Below, one piece after another: positions 1 through 10,951 of a stretch of DNA of 64,000 nt. The notes under the pieces were generated by a model. The model saw only the letters and a program-made list of their open reading frames with translations, ran no database searches and was not told where the DNA came from. Source of the DNA: Hydrangea macrophylla (lineage: Eukaryota; Streptophyta; Magnoliopsida; Cornales; Hydrangeaceae); contig CM066987.1 in NCBI GenBank assembly GCA_033977485.1, positions 47,619,033 to 47,683,032 of the forward strand. The letters run 5' to 3'. The translations under genes and the position numbers were made by a program. Each line of letters begins with the position of its first letter. Within the stretch, counting starts at the first letter, position 1.

Positions 1-950
1 AAGTACTCTCCCATGATCAACCAACGGGAAAACTCCAGACACCGATCCACAGTCCCTGGCCATTTGCCCAGTGGGGAATTGACATTATTGGTCCCTTACC
101 GACGGGAAAGGGCAAGTTAGATTTGCCGTGATAGCGGTTGGACTACTTCACCAAATGGGCGGAGGCCGAGGCCCTTGGCAACGATAACCGATCAGAAAAT
201 GGAAAGCTTTGTGGAAAGAAATATCCTCAGCAGGTTCGGTATTCCCCGAGTCCTGATCAGCGATAATGGCAGACAATTCGACACACCCGTCTTCAGGCAG
301 TTCTGATCGGGGCTATGGGATATTAAATCATTACTCTTCTCTCGAGCACCCACAAGCCAATGGTCAAGCCGAGGTAAACCAACCGGACGATCTTGCAATC
401 AATCAAGACAAGGCTTGAAGGCGCCAAGGGCCTGTGGGCTGACGAGCTACCAACCCTTCTATGGGCATACCGCACTACACCTCGAGCGGCTACTGGTGAG
501 ACCCCATTCTCCTTAACTTACGGGTTTAAGGCAGTGGTCCCCACAGAGCTCGGGCTGCCAACATACCGGGTGGCCAACTTCAGTGATCCGGACAACTGGG
601 AAGTCCTCAGGAAGAATTGGGACTTAGTGGAAGAAAAAAGAGACCAGGCCTATATGAAAGTGGCCGCCTACAAGCAAAGAGTCTCGCGATATTACAATAG
701 CAAGGTGAAGCACCGTAGCTTTCAAGTTGGAGACCTCGTCCTCAAAGCAGTGAACCAGTCTACCCGAATCCCAAGCCACGGCAAGTTGGGGGCAAACTGG
801 GAAGGCCCGTATAAAGTGACTCGGGTCAACTGTCCGGGAACCTACTGGTTACAGAGCATGGACGGGCGTGATCTTACTCATCCTTGGAATGTGCAGCACC
901 TCCGTAAGGTATTATCAGTAGCACCTGATCAGGGGAATTTAGTACTATAG
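1..950 (+). pseudogene. Integrase (RNase H-like core and GPY/F C-terminus), frameshifted
   Basis: This encodes the catalytic core and C-terminal part of a retrotransposon integrase, which would insert the element's cDNA into the genome. Recognisable pieces lie in different frames: WGIDIIGPLP with the first catalytic Asp at 81-83, DYFTKWAEAEAL near 150-175, FGIPRVLISDNGRQF with the second Asp at 262-264, and HPQANGQAEV with the catalytic Glu at 371-373. D-to-D and D-to-E spacings are about 60 and 36 codons, close to the D,D35E pattern. Frame breaks occur near 115, 150, 178, between 300 and 345, and near 380-392, with a stop near 304. From 393 to 950 the frame is open (LWADELPTLLWAYRTTPRA, then GKLGANWEGPYKV, ending HLRKVLSVAPDQGNLVL). 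The ATG at 393 is internal, not a true start. The zinc-binding N-terminus is outside the window. Inactive. Confidence 0.9.
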
Positions 951-1459
951 GGAATTTTTTTTTTCTTGTAGCTCTGATGGGGCAACCATTACAGATTACT
1001 ACTTTGAAATAAAATTGACTAGTTTGTTTTGAAAATTTATTCTTGTCGGTACCCATGCCCATGCAAAACATTGAAGGAAATGACCTCGGGCCTAACCCCG
1101 AAGCACCAAAGACCTCGGACATAACCCCAAAGGCAACAAAGACCTTGGGCCTAACCCCAAGGCAGAAAAGAACTCGGGTTCCGAACCCAGGCACAAAAGG
1201 ACCCTGCAACCACCCATGTTCCAGGTCGGTTTCCTATGGCCACTCCCAACACGCCCTCGCCTTAACAGGACGCATAGGGCAAGGGGATTGGTAGACCTAA
1301 ACAGGAAAATTACTTCAAGCTTCGCTTAGGCCGGCCGACAACGGGGCCAAACTCCTAGGTGGCCAACGATGACGAGCTTCAAATGCCCCTGCGACCACCC
1401 ATGTCCCAGGTCGGTTCCCTACGGTCACCTATCCTCGTACTCCCACCTTAGCAAAATGC
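951..1459 (+). other. Non-coding 3' region of the retroelement, with short repeats
   Basis: This stretch lies between the integrase stop and the purine tract. It carries about three to four imperfect copies of a 35-40 bp motif around GACCTCGGGCCTAACCCC (about 1081-1195). It also carries a direct duplication with 185-bp offset: 1203-1244 matches 1388-1429 (CCACCCATG, CAGGTCGGTT and the following CC-TA-GGTCAC). Repeats between pol and the 3' LTR are common in Tat-lineage elements. No open frame here looks like protein. Confidence 0.6.
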
Positions 1460-1475
1460 TTGGGGGGCAGGGGAA
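1203..1475 (+). repeat. 185-bp imperfect tandem duplication reaching the purine tract
   Basis: The segment beginning CCTGCAACCACCCATG at 1203 recurs as CCTGCGACCACCCATG at 1388. The likeness continues into a G-rich stretch in each copy: GGGCAAGGGGATTGG near 1278-1292 and GGGGGGCAGGGGAATATT near 1462-1479. Both copies may thus hold a purine tract. Confidence 0.55.
1460..1475 (+). promoter_or_regulatory. Candidate polypurine tract
   Basis: TTGGGGGGCAGGGGAA is almost all purine and sits about 510 bp after the integrase stop, where the plus-strand primer of an LTR element is expected just before the 3' LTR. No TG dinucleotide follows directly, so the exact LTR start cannot be fixed. Confidence 0.4.
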
Positions 1476-1836
1476 TATTAGGCCAAAATAGGGAATCACA
1501 CCGGTCGCTACAAGAGCTTAGATGATCTTCCTACGCGCTTACAGTGATCAGAGATATATCCCGGGTCGTAAAACAGGGTACACCTATGATACACCGGGAC
1601 AACCCGAACGGTAGTACAGGGTATTCCTATAATACACCGGACGATCCCAGATGCTAGGTAGGGCTTGTCTCTACAACGCCCCGGGCCATCACCTTTAGAA
1701 AGGTCGGTAAGACTAGGTGTTCTGTTGGTTACGGTCCTAAAACATTTGCTAAGGCAGGTGTTAGGTCGGCAAAACCAAACGGGTACTAGCAATTACAAAG
1801 GCATAGTGCAGAAAAAGAAAACAGTTAGTGGAGGGG
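1476..1836 (+). other. Probable truncated 3' LTR fragment
   Basis: This sequence after the purine tract has no coding character. It contains an imperfect repeat (ACAGGGTACACCTATGATAC at 1572-1591 and ACAGGGTATTCCTATAATAC near 1616-1635, each followed by ACCGG). Its position suggests LTR sequence, but the right end is missing and no second LTR is available for comparison. The satellite starts at about 1837. Confidence 0.4.
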
Positions 1837-3019
1837 AAACCTCAATTTTGTTTGTTTTGAGGTATTTTTTTGACCTTTTTTGCTATGGAATCCACTCCAG
1901 GAGTACGTTACTTGTTCAATTTCTTTTGACTATTCCAATTAGTCATACTTGAGGTGGTCGTGTGGGTTTGGTGGCAGCCAGAAAGTCGATTGTCCAAGTT
2001 CACTCTTAAAACCTCAGTTTTGGTTGTTTTGAGGGGTTTTTTTTTGACCTTTTTTACTATGGAATTCACCCCGGGATACCATAATTTGTTCCATTTCTTC
2101 CTAATACTCTAATAAGTCATACTCGAGGTGGTCGTGTGGGTTTTGTGGTAGCCAGACAGTCAGTTTTCCAAGATGCCCATTAAAACCTCATTTTTTGGTG
2201 TTTTGTGGTATTTTTGAGATTTTTTGCTATGGAATCCACTCCAGGAGTCTGTTATTTGTTCCGTTTCTTCTGACAACTTTAATTAGTCATACTTGAGGTG
2301 TTTGTGTGGGTTTTGTGGCAACTGAACAGTCGGTTGTCCAAGTTGGCTCTTAAAACATTGTTTTGGTTATTTTGAGGTGTTTTTTGACCTTTATTTACAA
2401 TGAAATCCACCCCGGGGGTCCGTATTTTGTACAACTTCTTTTGAATATTCTAATTAGTCATACTTGAGTGGTTGTGTGGGTTTGTTGGCAGCCGGAAAGT
2501 CAATTGTTCAGGTTGGCTCTTAAAGTCTCAGTTTTGGTTATTTTGAGATGATTTTTGACCTTTTATACTATGTAATCCACCTCGGGAGTCCATTATTTGT
2601 TCCATTTCTTCCTACAACACTCAGTAGTAATACTCGAGGAGGTCTTGTGCGTTTGGTGGTAGCTAGACTGTCGGTTGTCCAAGTTGTCCATTAAAACCTC
2701 ATTTTTTGGTGTTTTGAGGTATTTTGAGGTGTTTTTGACCTTTTTACTATGGAATCCACCCCGGGAGTCCATTATTTGTTCTGTTTCTTCTGAAAACTAT
2801 AATTAGTCATGCTCGAGGTGGTCTTGTAAGTTTGGTGGCAATCGGACAGTCGATTGTCCAAGTTAGCCATTAAAGCCTCATTTTTGGTTGTTTTGAGTTG
2901 TTTTAAGGCCTTTTTACTATGGAATCCACCCCGGGAGTCCCGTTATTTGGTCGGTTTCTTATGACAACGCTAATTAGTCCATAGTCGAGGTGGTCATGTG
3001 GTGGTAGTTAGACAATCAG
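1837..3019. repeat. Partial HOR-A unit at the array edge
   Basis: The first satellite bases (AAACCTCAATTTTG, 1837 on) match the inside of an X monomer, as at about 12510. The following monomers run X, X, Y, X, X, Y, Z up to the short monomer at 3020. The array thus begins mid-unit. Confidence 0.8.
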
Positions 3020-3743
3020 TTTAAACCTCATTTTTTGGTATTTTGAGGTGTTTTTGATCTTTTTTTTCTATGGAATCCACCCTGGGAGTCCGTTATTTGT
3101 TCTATTTCTTCTGAAAACTCTAATTAGTCATACTCGTGGTGGCCGTGTGGGTTTGGTGGTAGCCGGACAATCAGTTTTGCAAGTTGGCTCTTAAAACCTC
3201 TATTTTGGTTGTTTTGAGGTGTTTTTTGACCCTTTTTTTTGCTATAGAATCCACTCTAGGTGGTCGTGTGGGTTTGGTGACAGCCAGAAAGTCGATTGTC
3301 CAAGTTGGCTCTTAAAACCTCAGTTTTGGATGTTTTGAGGGCTATTTTTTTTTACCTTTTTTGACTATGAATCCACCCCGAGATCCCATTATTTCTTCCA
3401 TTTCATCCTAATACTCTAATAAGTCATACTCGAGGTGGGTCAGTCTGGGTTTTGTTCTAGCCGAACATTCGGTTGTCAAAGTTGCCCATTGAAACCTCAT
3501 TTTTTTTTTGTTTTTAGGTGTTTTTTTACCTTTTTTTACTATGGAATCCACCCTGGGAGTCCGTTATTTGTTTTGTTTTGTTTTCTTCCAAAAACTCTAA
3601 TTAGTCATACTCAAGCTGTTAGTGTGGGTTTGGCGGCAGCCGAACAGTCAATTGTCCAAGTTGGCTCTTAAAATCTTAGTTTTTGTTGTTTTGAGGTGTT
3701 TTTTGACCTTTTTTACTATGAAATCCACCCTGGGAGTCCGTTA

Positions 3744-3783
3744 TTTGTACCATTTCTTTTGAATTTGTACCATTTCTTTTGAA
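3744..3783. repeat. 20-bp tandem duplication within a monomer
   Basis: TTTGTACCATTTCTTTTGAA occurs twice in direct succession (3744-3763 and 3764-3783). The equivalent monomers near 6500, 11720 and 14460 have it once, so this is a recent replication-slippage event in one unit. Confidence 0.95.
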
Positions 3784-4184
3784 TACTCTAATTAGTCATA
3801 CTTGAGGTGGTCATGTTGGTTTGGTGGCAGCCAGACAGTTGATTGTCCAAGTTGGCTCTTAAAACATCAGTTTTGGTGTTTTGAGGGTGTTTTTTTTAAA
3901 CTTTTTTACTATGGAATCCACCCCGGAAGCCCATTATTTGTTCCATTTCTTCCTGCAACTCTAATTTGTCATACTCGAGGAGGTTTTGTGCGTTTGGTGG
4001 TGGCTGGACTATCAGTTGTCCAAGTTGCGCATTAAAACCTTATTTTTTAGTGTTTCGACGTATTTTGAGTTGTTTTGACCTTTTTTACTATGGAATCCAA
4101 CCCGGAAGTCCATAATTTCTTCTGTTTCTTCTAAAAACTCTAATTAGTCATACTCAAGATGGTCATGTAAGTTTGGTGACAGCC

Positions 4185-4200
4185 GGACAATCGATTGTCC
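4185..4200. repeat. Perfect 16-bp palindrome in the satellite monomer (example)
   Basis: GGACAATCGATTGTCC equals its own reverse complement. Most monomers carry the close relatives GGACAGTCGATTGTCC or GGACAGTCGGTTGTCC, with outer arms GGACA/TGTCC intact. Perfect copies also occur at 12138, 34272, 43034 and 45769. Confidence 0.95.
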
Positions 4201-5732
4201 AAGTTAACCATTAAAGCCTCATTTTGGTTGTTTTGAGGTATTTTTTTTGACCTTTTTTACTATGGATCCACTCCGAGAGTTCGTTATTTGGTCTGTTCTT
4301 ATCAGAACTCTAATTTGTCATACTCGAGGTGGTGATGTGGTGGTAGTCGGACAGTCGGTTGCCCAAGTTGCCCATTAAATTTCATTTTTTGGTGTTTTGA
4401 GGTGTTTTTGATCATTTTTTTACTATGGAATTCACCCGGGAGTCAGGTATTTGTTCTGTTTCTTTTGAAAACTCTAATTAGTCATACACTAGGTGGTCGT
4501 GTGGGTTTTGGTGGCAAGCCGGATAGTCGATTGTCCAAGTTGGCTCTTAAAACCTCAGTTTTGTTTGTTTTGAGGTATTTTTGTTTACCATTTTTTCCAT
4601 GGAATCCACTCCAGGAGTACGTTACTTGCTCAGTTTCTTTTGACTATTCCAATTAGTCATACTTGAGGTGGTCGTGTGGGTTTTGTGGCAGCCAGAAAGT
4701 CGATTGTCCAAGTTGACTCTTAAAACCTCAGTTTTGGTTGTTTTGAGGGGGTTTTTTTGACCTTTTTTACTATAGAATCTACCCGGGATACCCTTATTTG
4801 TTCCGTTTCTTCCTAATACTCTAATAAGTCATACTCGAGGTGGTCGTGTGGGTTTTGTGGTAGCCGAAAAGTCGGTTGTCCAAGATGCCCATTAAAACCT
4901 CATTTTTTGGTGTTTTGGGGTATTTTTGATATTTTTTGCTATGGAATCCACTCCAGGAGTCTGTTATTTGTTCCGTTTCTTCTGACAACTTTAATTAGTC
5001 ATACTTGAGGTGTTTGTTTGGGTTTTGTGCTACTGAACAGTCGGTTGTCCAAGTTGGCTCTTAAAACATTTGTTTTGGTTATTTTGAGGTGTTTTTTGAC
5101 CTTTTTTTACAATGAAATCCACCCCGGGGGTCCGTTATTTGTACAACTTCTTTTGAATACTCTAATTAGTCATACTTGAGTGGTTGTGTGGGTTTGTTGG
5201 CAGCCGGAAAGTCAATTGTTCAGGTGGCTCTTAAAATCTCAGTTTTGGTTATTTTGAGATGATTTTTGACCTTTTATACTATGTAATCCACCTCGGGAGT
5301 CCATTATTTGTTCCATTTCTTCCTACAACTCTCAGTAGTAATACTCGAGGAGGTCTTGTGCGTTTGGTGGTAGCTAGACTGTCGGTTGTCCTAGTTGCCC
5401 ATTAAAACCTTATTTTTTGGTGTTTTGAGGTATTTTGAGGTGTTTTTTTTTACCTTTTTACTATGGAATCCACCCCGGGAGTCCATTATTTGTTCCGTTT
5501 CTTCTGAAAACTATAATTAGTCATACTCGAGGTGGTCTTGTAAGTTTGGTGGCAATCGGACAGTCGATTGTCCAAGTTAGCCATTAAAGCCTCATTTCTG
5601 GTTGCTTTGAGTTGTTTTTAGACCTTTTTTACTATGGAATCCACCCCGGGAGTCCGTTATTTGGTCTGTTTCTTATGACAACTCTAATTAGTCATAGTCG
5701 AGGTGGTCATGTGGTGGTAGTTAGACAGTCAG

Positions 5733-8474
5733 TTTACTACCTCATTTTTTGGTATTTTGAGGTGTTTTTTATCTGTTTTTTCTAGGAATTCACCCTGGGA
5801 GTCCGTTTTTTGTTCTATTTCTTCTGAAAACTCTAATTAGTCATACTCGTGGTGGCCGTGTGGGTTTGGTGGTAGCCGGACAATAATTTTCCAAGTTGGG
5901 TCTTAAAACCTCTATTTTGGTTGTTTTGAGGTGTTTTTTTGACCTTTTTTAGCTATGGAATCCACTCTAGGAGTCTGTTACTTGTTTCGTTTCTTTTGAC
6001 AAATTTATTATTCATACTTGAGGTGCTCGTGTGGGTTTGGTGGCAGCCAGAAAGTCGATTGTCCAAGTTGGCTCTTAAAACCTCAGTTTGGATGTTTTGA
6101 GGCTATTTTTTTTTTACCTTTATGACTATGGAATCCATCCCGGGATCCCATTATTTGTTCCATTTCAGCCTAATACTCTAATAAGTCATACTCGAGGTGG
6201 TCGTCTGTGTTTTGTTCTAGCCGAACATTCAGTTGTCAAAGTTGCCCATTAAAACCTCATTTTTTATTGTTTTGAGGTGTTTTTTTACCTTTTTTACTAT
6301 GGAATCCACCCTGGGAGTCTGTTATTTGTTTTGTTTCTTCCAAAAACTCTAATTAGTCATACTCAAGCTGTTAGTGTGGGTTTGGCGGCAGCCGAATAGT
6401 CAGTTGTCCAAGTTGGCTCTTAAAATCTTAGTTTTTGTTGTTTTGAGGTGTTTTTTGACCTTTTTTACTCTGAAATCCACCCCGGGAGTCCGTTATTTGT
6501 ACCATTTCTTTTGAATACTCTAATTAGTCATATTTGAGGTAGTCATGTAGGTTTGGTGGCAGCCGGACAGTTGATTGTCCAAGTTGGCTCTTAAAACCTC
6601 AGTTTTGGTTGTTTTGAGGTTTTTTTTTTTTTTTTTTTTTTTAACTTTTTTACTATGGAATCCACCCCGGGAGCCCATTATTTGTTTCATTTCTTCTCGC
6701 AACTCTAATTAGTCATACTCGAGGAGGTTTTGTGTTTTTTGGTGTAGCTGGACTATCGGTTGTCCAAGTTGCGCATTGAAAACTTATTTTTTGGTGTTTC
6801 GAGGTATTTTGAGTTGTTTTGACCTTTTTTACTATGGAATCCACCCCGCAAGTCCATTATTTGTTCTGTTTCTTCTAAAAACTCTAATTAGTCATACTCG
6901 AGATGGTCATGTAAGTTTGGTGGCTACCGGACAGTCGATTGTCCAAGTTAGCCCTTAAAGCCTCATTTTTGGTTGTTTTGAGGTGGTTTTTTTTTACCTT
7001 TTTTACTATGGAATCCACCCCGAGAGTTCGTTATTTGGTCTGTTCTTATCACAACTCTAATTAGTCATACTCGAGGTGGTCATGTGGTGGTAGCTGGACA
7101 GTCGATTGTCCAAGTTGCCCATTAAAACTTCATTTTTTGGTATTTTGAGGTGTTTTGATCCTTTTTTACAATGGAATTCACCCAGCGAGTCAGGTATTTG
7201 TTCTATTTCTTTTGACAACTATAATTAGTCATACTCTAGGTGGTCGTGTGGGTTTGGTGTAGTCGGATAGTTGATTGTCCAGGTTGGCTCTTAAAACCTC
7301 AGTTTTGGTTATTTTGAGGTATTTTTTTGACCTTTTTTTCTATGGAATCCACTCCAGGAGTACGTCACTAGTTCTGTTTCTTTTGACAATTCTAATTAGT
7401 CATACTTGAAGTGGTCGTGTGGGTTTGGTGGCAGCCAGAAAGTCAATTGTCCAAGTGGACTCTTAAAACCTCAGTTTTGGTTGTTTTGAGGGGTTTTTTT
7501 TTTACCTCTTTTACTATGGAATCCACCCCGGGGATCCCATTATTTGTTCTGTTTCTTCCTAATACTCTAATAAGTCATACTCGAGGTGGTCGTGTGGGTT
7601 TTGTGGTAGCCGGACTGTCGGTTGTCCAAGATGCCCATTAAAATCTCATTTTTTGGTGTTTTGGGGTGTTTTTGACATTTTTTGCTATGGAATCCACTCC
7701 AGAGTCTGTTATTTGTTCCGTTTCTTCTGACAACTTTAATTAGTCATACTTGTGGTGTTTGTGTGGGTTTTGTGGCAACTGAACAGTCGATTGTCCAAGT
7801 TGGCTCTTAAAACATTAGTTGTGGTTGTTTTGAGGTGTTTTTTTTTACCTTTTTTTACTATGAAATCCACCCCGGAGTCCGTTATTTGTACAGTTTCTTT
7901 TGAATACTCTAATTAGTCATACTTGAGTGGTTGTACGGGTTTGGTGGCAGACGAAAAGTCAATTGTTCAAGTTGTGCCATAAAATCTCAGTTTGGTTATT
8001 TTGAGATGATTTTTGACCTTTTTACTATGGAATCCACCTCGGGAGCCCATTATTTGTTCCATTTCATCCTACAACTCTAAGTAGTCATACGCGAGGAGGT
8101 CTTGTGCATTTGGTGGTAGCTAGACTGTCGGTTGTCCAAGTTGCCCATTAAAACTTCATTTTTTGGTGCTTTGAGGTATTTTGAGGTGTTTTTGACCTTG
8201 ATTACAATGGAATCCACCCCGGGAGTCCATTATTTGTTCCATTTCTTTTGAAAACTCTAATTAGTCATACTCGATGTGGTCATGTATGTTTGGTGGCAAC
8301 CGGACAGTCGATTGTCCAAGTTAGACATTAAAGCCTCATTTTTGGTTGTTTTGAGGTATTTTCGACCTTGTTTACTATGGAATCCACCCCGGGAGTCGTT
8401 ATTTGGTCTGTTTCTTATGAAAACTCTAATTAGTCATAGTCGAGGTGGTCATGTGGTGGTAGTCGGACAGTCAA
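5733..8474. repeat. HOR-A unit, 2742 bp
   Basis: This unit runs between the short monomers at 5733 and 8475, with the same monomer order as the previous unit. The short monomer at 8475 is the second subtype (GTCGGACAGTCAATTTAAACC instead of GTTAGACAGTCAGTTTAAACC). Confidence 0.85.
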
Positions 8475-10951
8475 TTTAAACCTCATTTTTTGAAATTTTG
8501 AGGTGTTTTTGGTATTTTTTTCTATGGAATTCCACCCTGGGAGTCCGTTATTTGTTCTATTTCTTCTGAAAACTCTAATTAGTCATACTCGAGGTGGCCG
8601 TGTGGGTTTGGTGGTAGCCGGACAATCGGCTGTCCAAGTTGGCTCTTAAAACCTCTGTTTTGGTTATTTTGAGGTGTTTTTTTTGACCTTTTTTGCTATG
8701 GAATCCACTCCAGGAGTCCGTTACTTGTTTCGTTTCTTTTGACAACTCTAATTATTCATACTTGAGGTGGTCGTGTGGGTTTGGTGGCAGCCAGAAAGTC
8801 GATTGTCCAAGTTGGCTCTAAAAACCTCAGTTTTGGATGTTTTGAGGGCTTTTGTTTTTTTTTATTTTTTTATTTTTTTATCATTTTTTTTTACCCTTTT
8901 TACTATAGAATCCACCCCGGGATCCCATTATTTGTTCCATTTCTTCCTAATACTCTAATAAGTCATACTCGAGGGGGTCGTCTGGGTTTTGTGGTAGCCG
9001 GATAGTCGATTAGTCATACTTGAGGTTGTCATGTGGGTTTGGTGGCAGCCGGACAGTCGATTGTCCAAGTTGGCTCTTAAAACCTCAGTTTTGATTGTTT
9101 TGAGGTGTTTTTTTGACCTTTTTTTACTATGGAATCCACCCCGGGAGCCATTATTTGTTCCATTCTTCCTGCGACTCTAATTAGTCATACTCGAGGAGGT
9201 TTTGTGCGTTTGGTGGTAGCAGGAATATCGGTTGTCCAAGTTGCGCATTAAAACCTCATTTTTTGGTGTTACGAGGTATTTTGAGTTGTTTTGTCATTTT
9301 TTACTATGGAATCCACCCCGGGAGTCCATTATTTGTTCTGTTTCTTCTGAAAACTCTAACTAGTCATACTCGAGATGGTCATGTAAGTTTGGTGGCAGCT
9401 GGACAGTCGATTGTCCATGTTAGCCCTTAAAGCCTCATTTTTGGTTGTTTTGAGGTATTTTTTTGATCTTTTTTCCTATGGAATCCACCCCGAGAGTCCA
9501 TTTTTTGGTCTGTTCTTATCACAACTCTAATTAGTTATACTCGAGGAGGTCATGTGGTGGTAGTCGGACAGTCGGTTGTCCAAGTTGCCCATTAAAACCT
9601 CATTTTTTGGTGTTTTGAGGTATTTTTGATCATTTTTACTATGGAATCCAGCCAGAGATTCCGGTATTTGTTCTGTTTCTTTTGACAACTCTAATTAGTC
9701 ATACTCTTGGTGGCCGTGTGGGTTTGGTGGTAGCCGGATAGTCGATTGTCCAAGTTGGCTCTTAAAACCTCAGTTTAGTTGTTTTTGAGGTGTTTTTTTG
9801 AACTTTTTTGCTATGGAATCCACTCCAGGAGTACGTTACTTGTTCAATTTCTTTTGACAATTCTAATTATTCATTCTTATGGTGGTCGTGTTGGTTTCGT
9901 GCAGCCAGAAAGTCGATTGTCCATGTTGACTCTTAAAACCTCAGTTTTGGTTATTTTGAGGGGTTTTTTTTTACCTTTTTTACTATGGAATCCACCCCGG
10001 GATCCCATTATTTGTTCCGTTTCTTCCTAATACTCTAATAAGTCATACTCGAGGTGGTCGTGTGGGTTTTGTGATAGCCGGACAATTGGTTGTCCAAGAT
10101 GCCCATTAAAACATCATTTTTTGGTGTTTCGGGGTATTTTTTGACTTTTTTGCTATGGAATCCACTCCAGGAGTCTGTTATTTGTTCCGTTTCTGTTGAC
10201 AACTTTAATTAGTCATACTTGAGGTGTTTGTGTGGGTTTTGTGGCAACTGAACAGTCGGTTGTCGAAGTTGGCTCTTAAAACATTTGTTTTGGTTGTTTT
10301 GAGGTGTTTTTTGACCTTTTTTTACAATGGAATCCACCCCGGGATCCCATTATTTGTTCCGTTTCTTTCTAATACTCTAATAAGTCATACTCGAGCTGGT
10401 CATGTGGGTTTTGTGGTAACCGGAAAGTCGGTTGTCCAAGTTGCCCATTAAAATCTCATTTTTTGGTGTTTTGGGTGTTTTTTTTTTTACCTTTTTTACT
10501 ATGGAATCCACCTCGGGAGTCCCTTACTTGTTCCATTTCTTCCTACAACTCTCAGTAGTAATACTCGAGGAGGTCTTGTGCGTTTGGTGGTAGCTAGACT
10601 GTCGGTTGTCCAAGTTGCCCATTAAAACCTCATTTTTTTGGTGTTTTGAGGTATTTTGAGGTGTTTTTGACCTTTTTTACTATGGAATCCACCACGGGAG
10701 TCCATTATTTGTTCCGTTTCTTCTGAAAACTATAATTAGTCATACTCGAGGTGGTCTTGTAAGTTTGGTGGCAATCGGACAGTCGATTGCCCAAGTTAGC
10801 CATTAATGCCTCATTTTTGGATGTTTTGAGTTGTTTTTAGACCTTTTTTACTATGGAATCCACCCCGGGAGTCCGTTATTTGGTCTGTTTCTTATGATAA
10901 CTCTAATTAGTCATAGTCAAGGTGGTCATGTGGTGGTAGTTAGGCAGTCAG
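8475..10951. repeat. HOR-A unit shortened to 2477 bp
   Basis: This unit is about 260 bp shorter than its neighbours. The loss maps to the fused monomer at about 9003-9020, where GTCGATT runs directly into AGTCATACTTGAGG. Everything else is in the normal order. Confidence 0.85.
8850..8900. repeat. Expanded T-rich tract with A interruptions
   Basis: The variable poly-T tract of this monomer has grown to about 50 bases of T runs separated by single A, CA or G interruptions. The equivalent positions in other units carry about 10-15 T. Confidence 0.9.

Larger units (their letters stand above)
1..1836 (+). mobile_element. 3' remnant of a Ty3/gypsy (Tat/Athila-like) LTR retrotransposon
   Basis: This is the right-hand end of a plant LTR retrotransposon whose left part lies outside the window. 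In order it holds a broken integrase (1-950), a non-coding 3' region with short repeats and a duplicated segment (about 951-1475), a purine-rich tract, and a probable LTR fragment up to the satellite. The integrase has the Ty3/gypsy GPY/F module but no chromodomain after it. The non-chromovirus Tat/Athila lineage is therefore the best fit, an inference from family knowledge. The element stops abruptly at about 1836, where satellite sequence begins in mid-monomer. No TG...CA end or target duplication is visible there, so this is a truncation or recombination boundary and not a normal LTR end. Confidence 0.85.
3020..5732. repeat. HOR-A unit, 2713 bp, 16 monomers
   Basis: The unit is measured between two short monomers, in which TTTAAACC (here TTTACTACC at 5733) directly follows the left palindrome arm. 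It contains XXYXXYZY and then XXYXXYZ plus the next short monomer. It includes a private 20-bp tandem duplication at 3744-3783. Confidence 0.85.

Noticed and set aside
393..950. A 185-codon open frame starting with ATG
   Set aside because: It is the C-terminal part of a broken integrase. The catalytic core upstream is in other frames, so it is reported as part of the pseudogene and not as a gene.
1837..3020. Satellite derived from the adjacent retrotransposon fragment
   Set aside because: I see no sequence similarity between the 171-bp monomer and 1-1836. Adjacency alone does not support descent.
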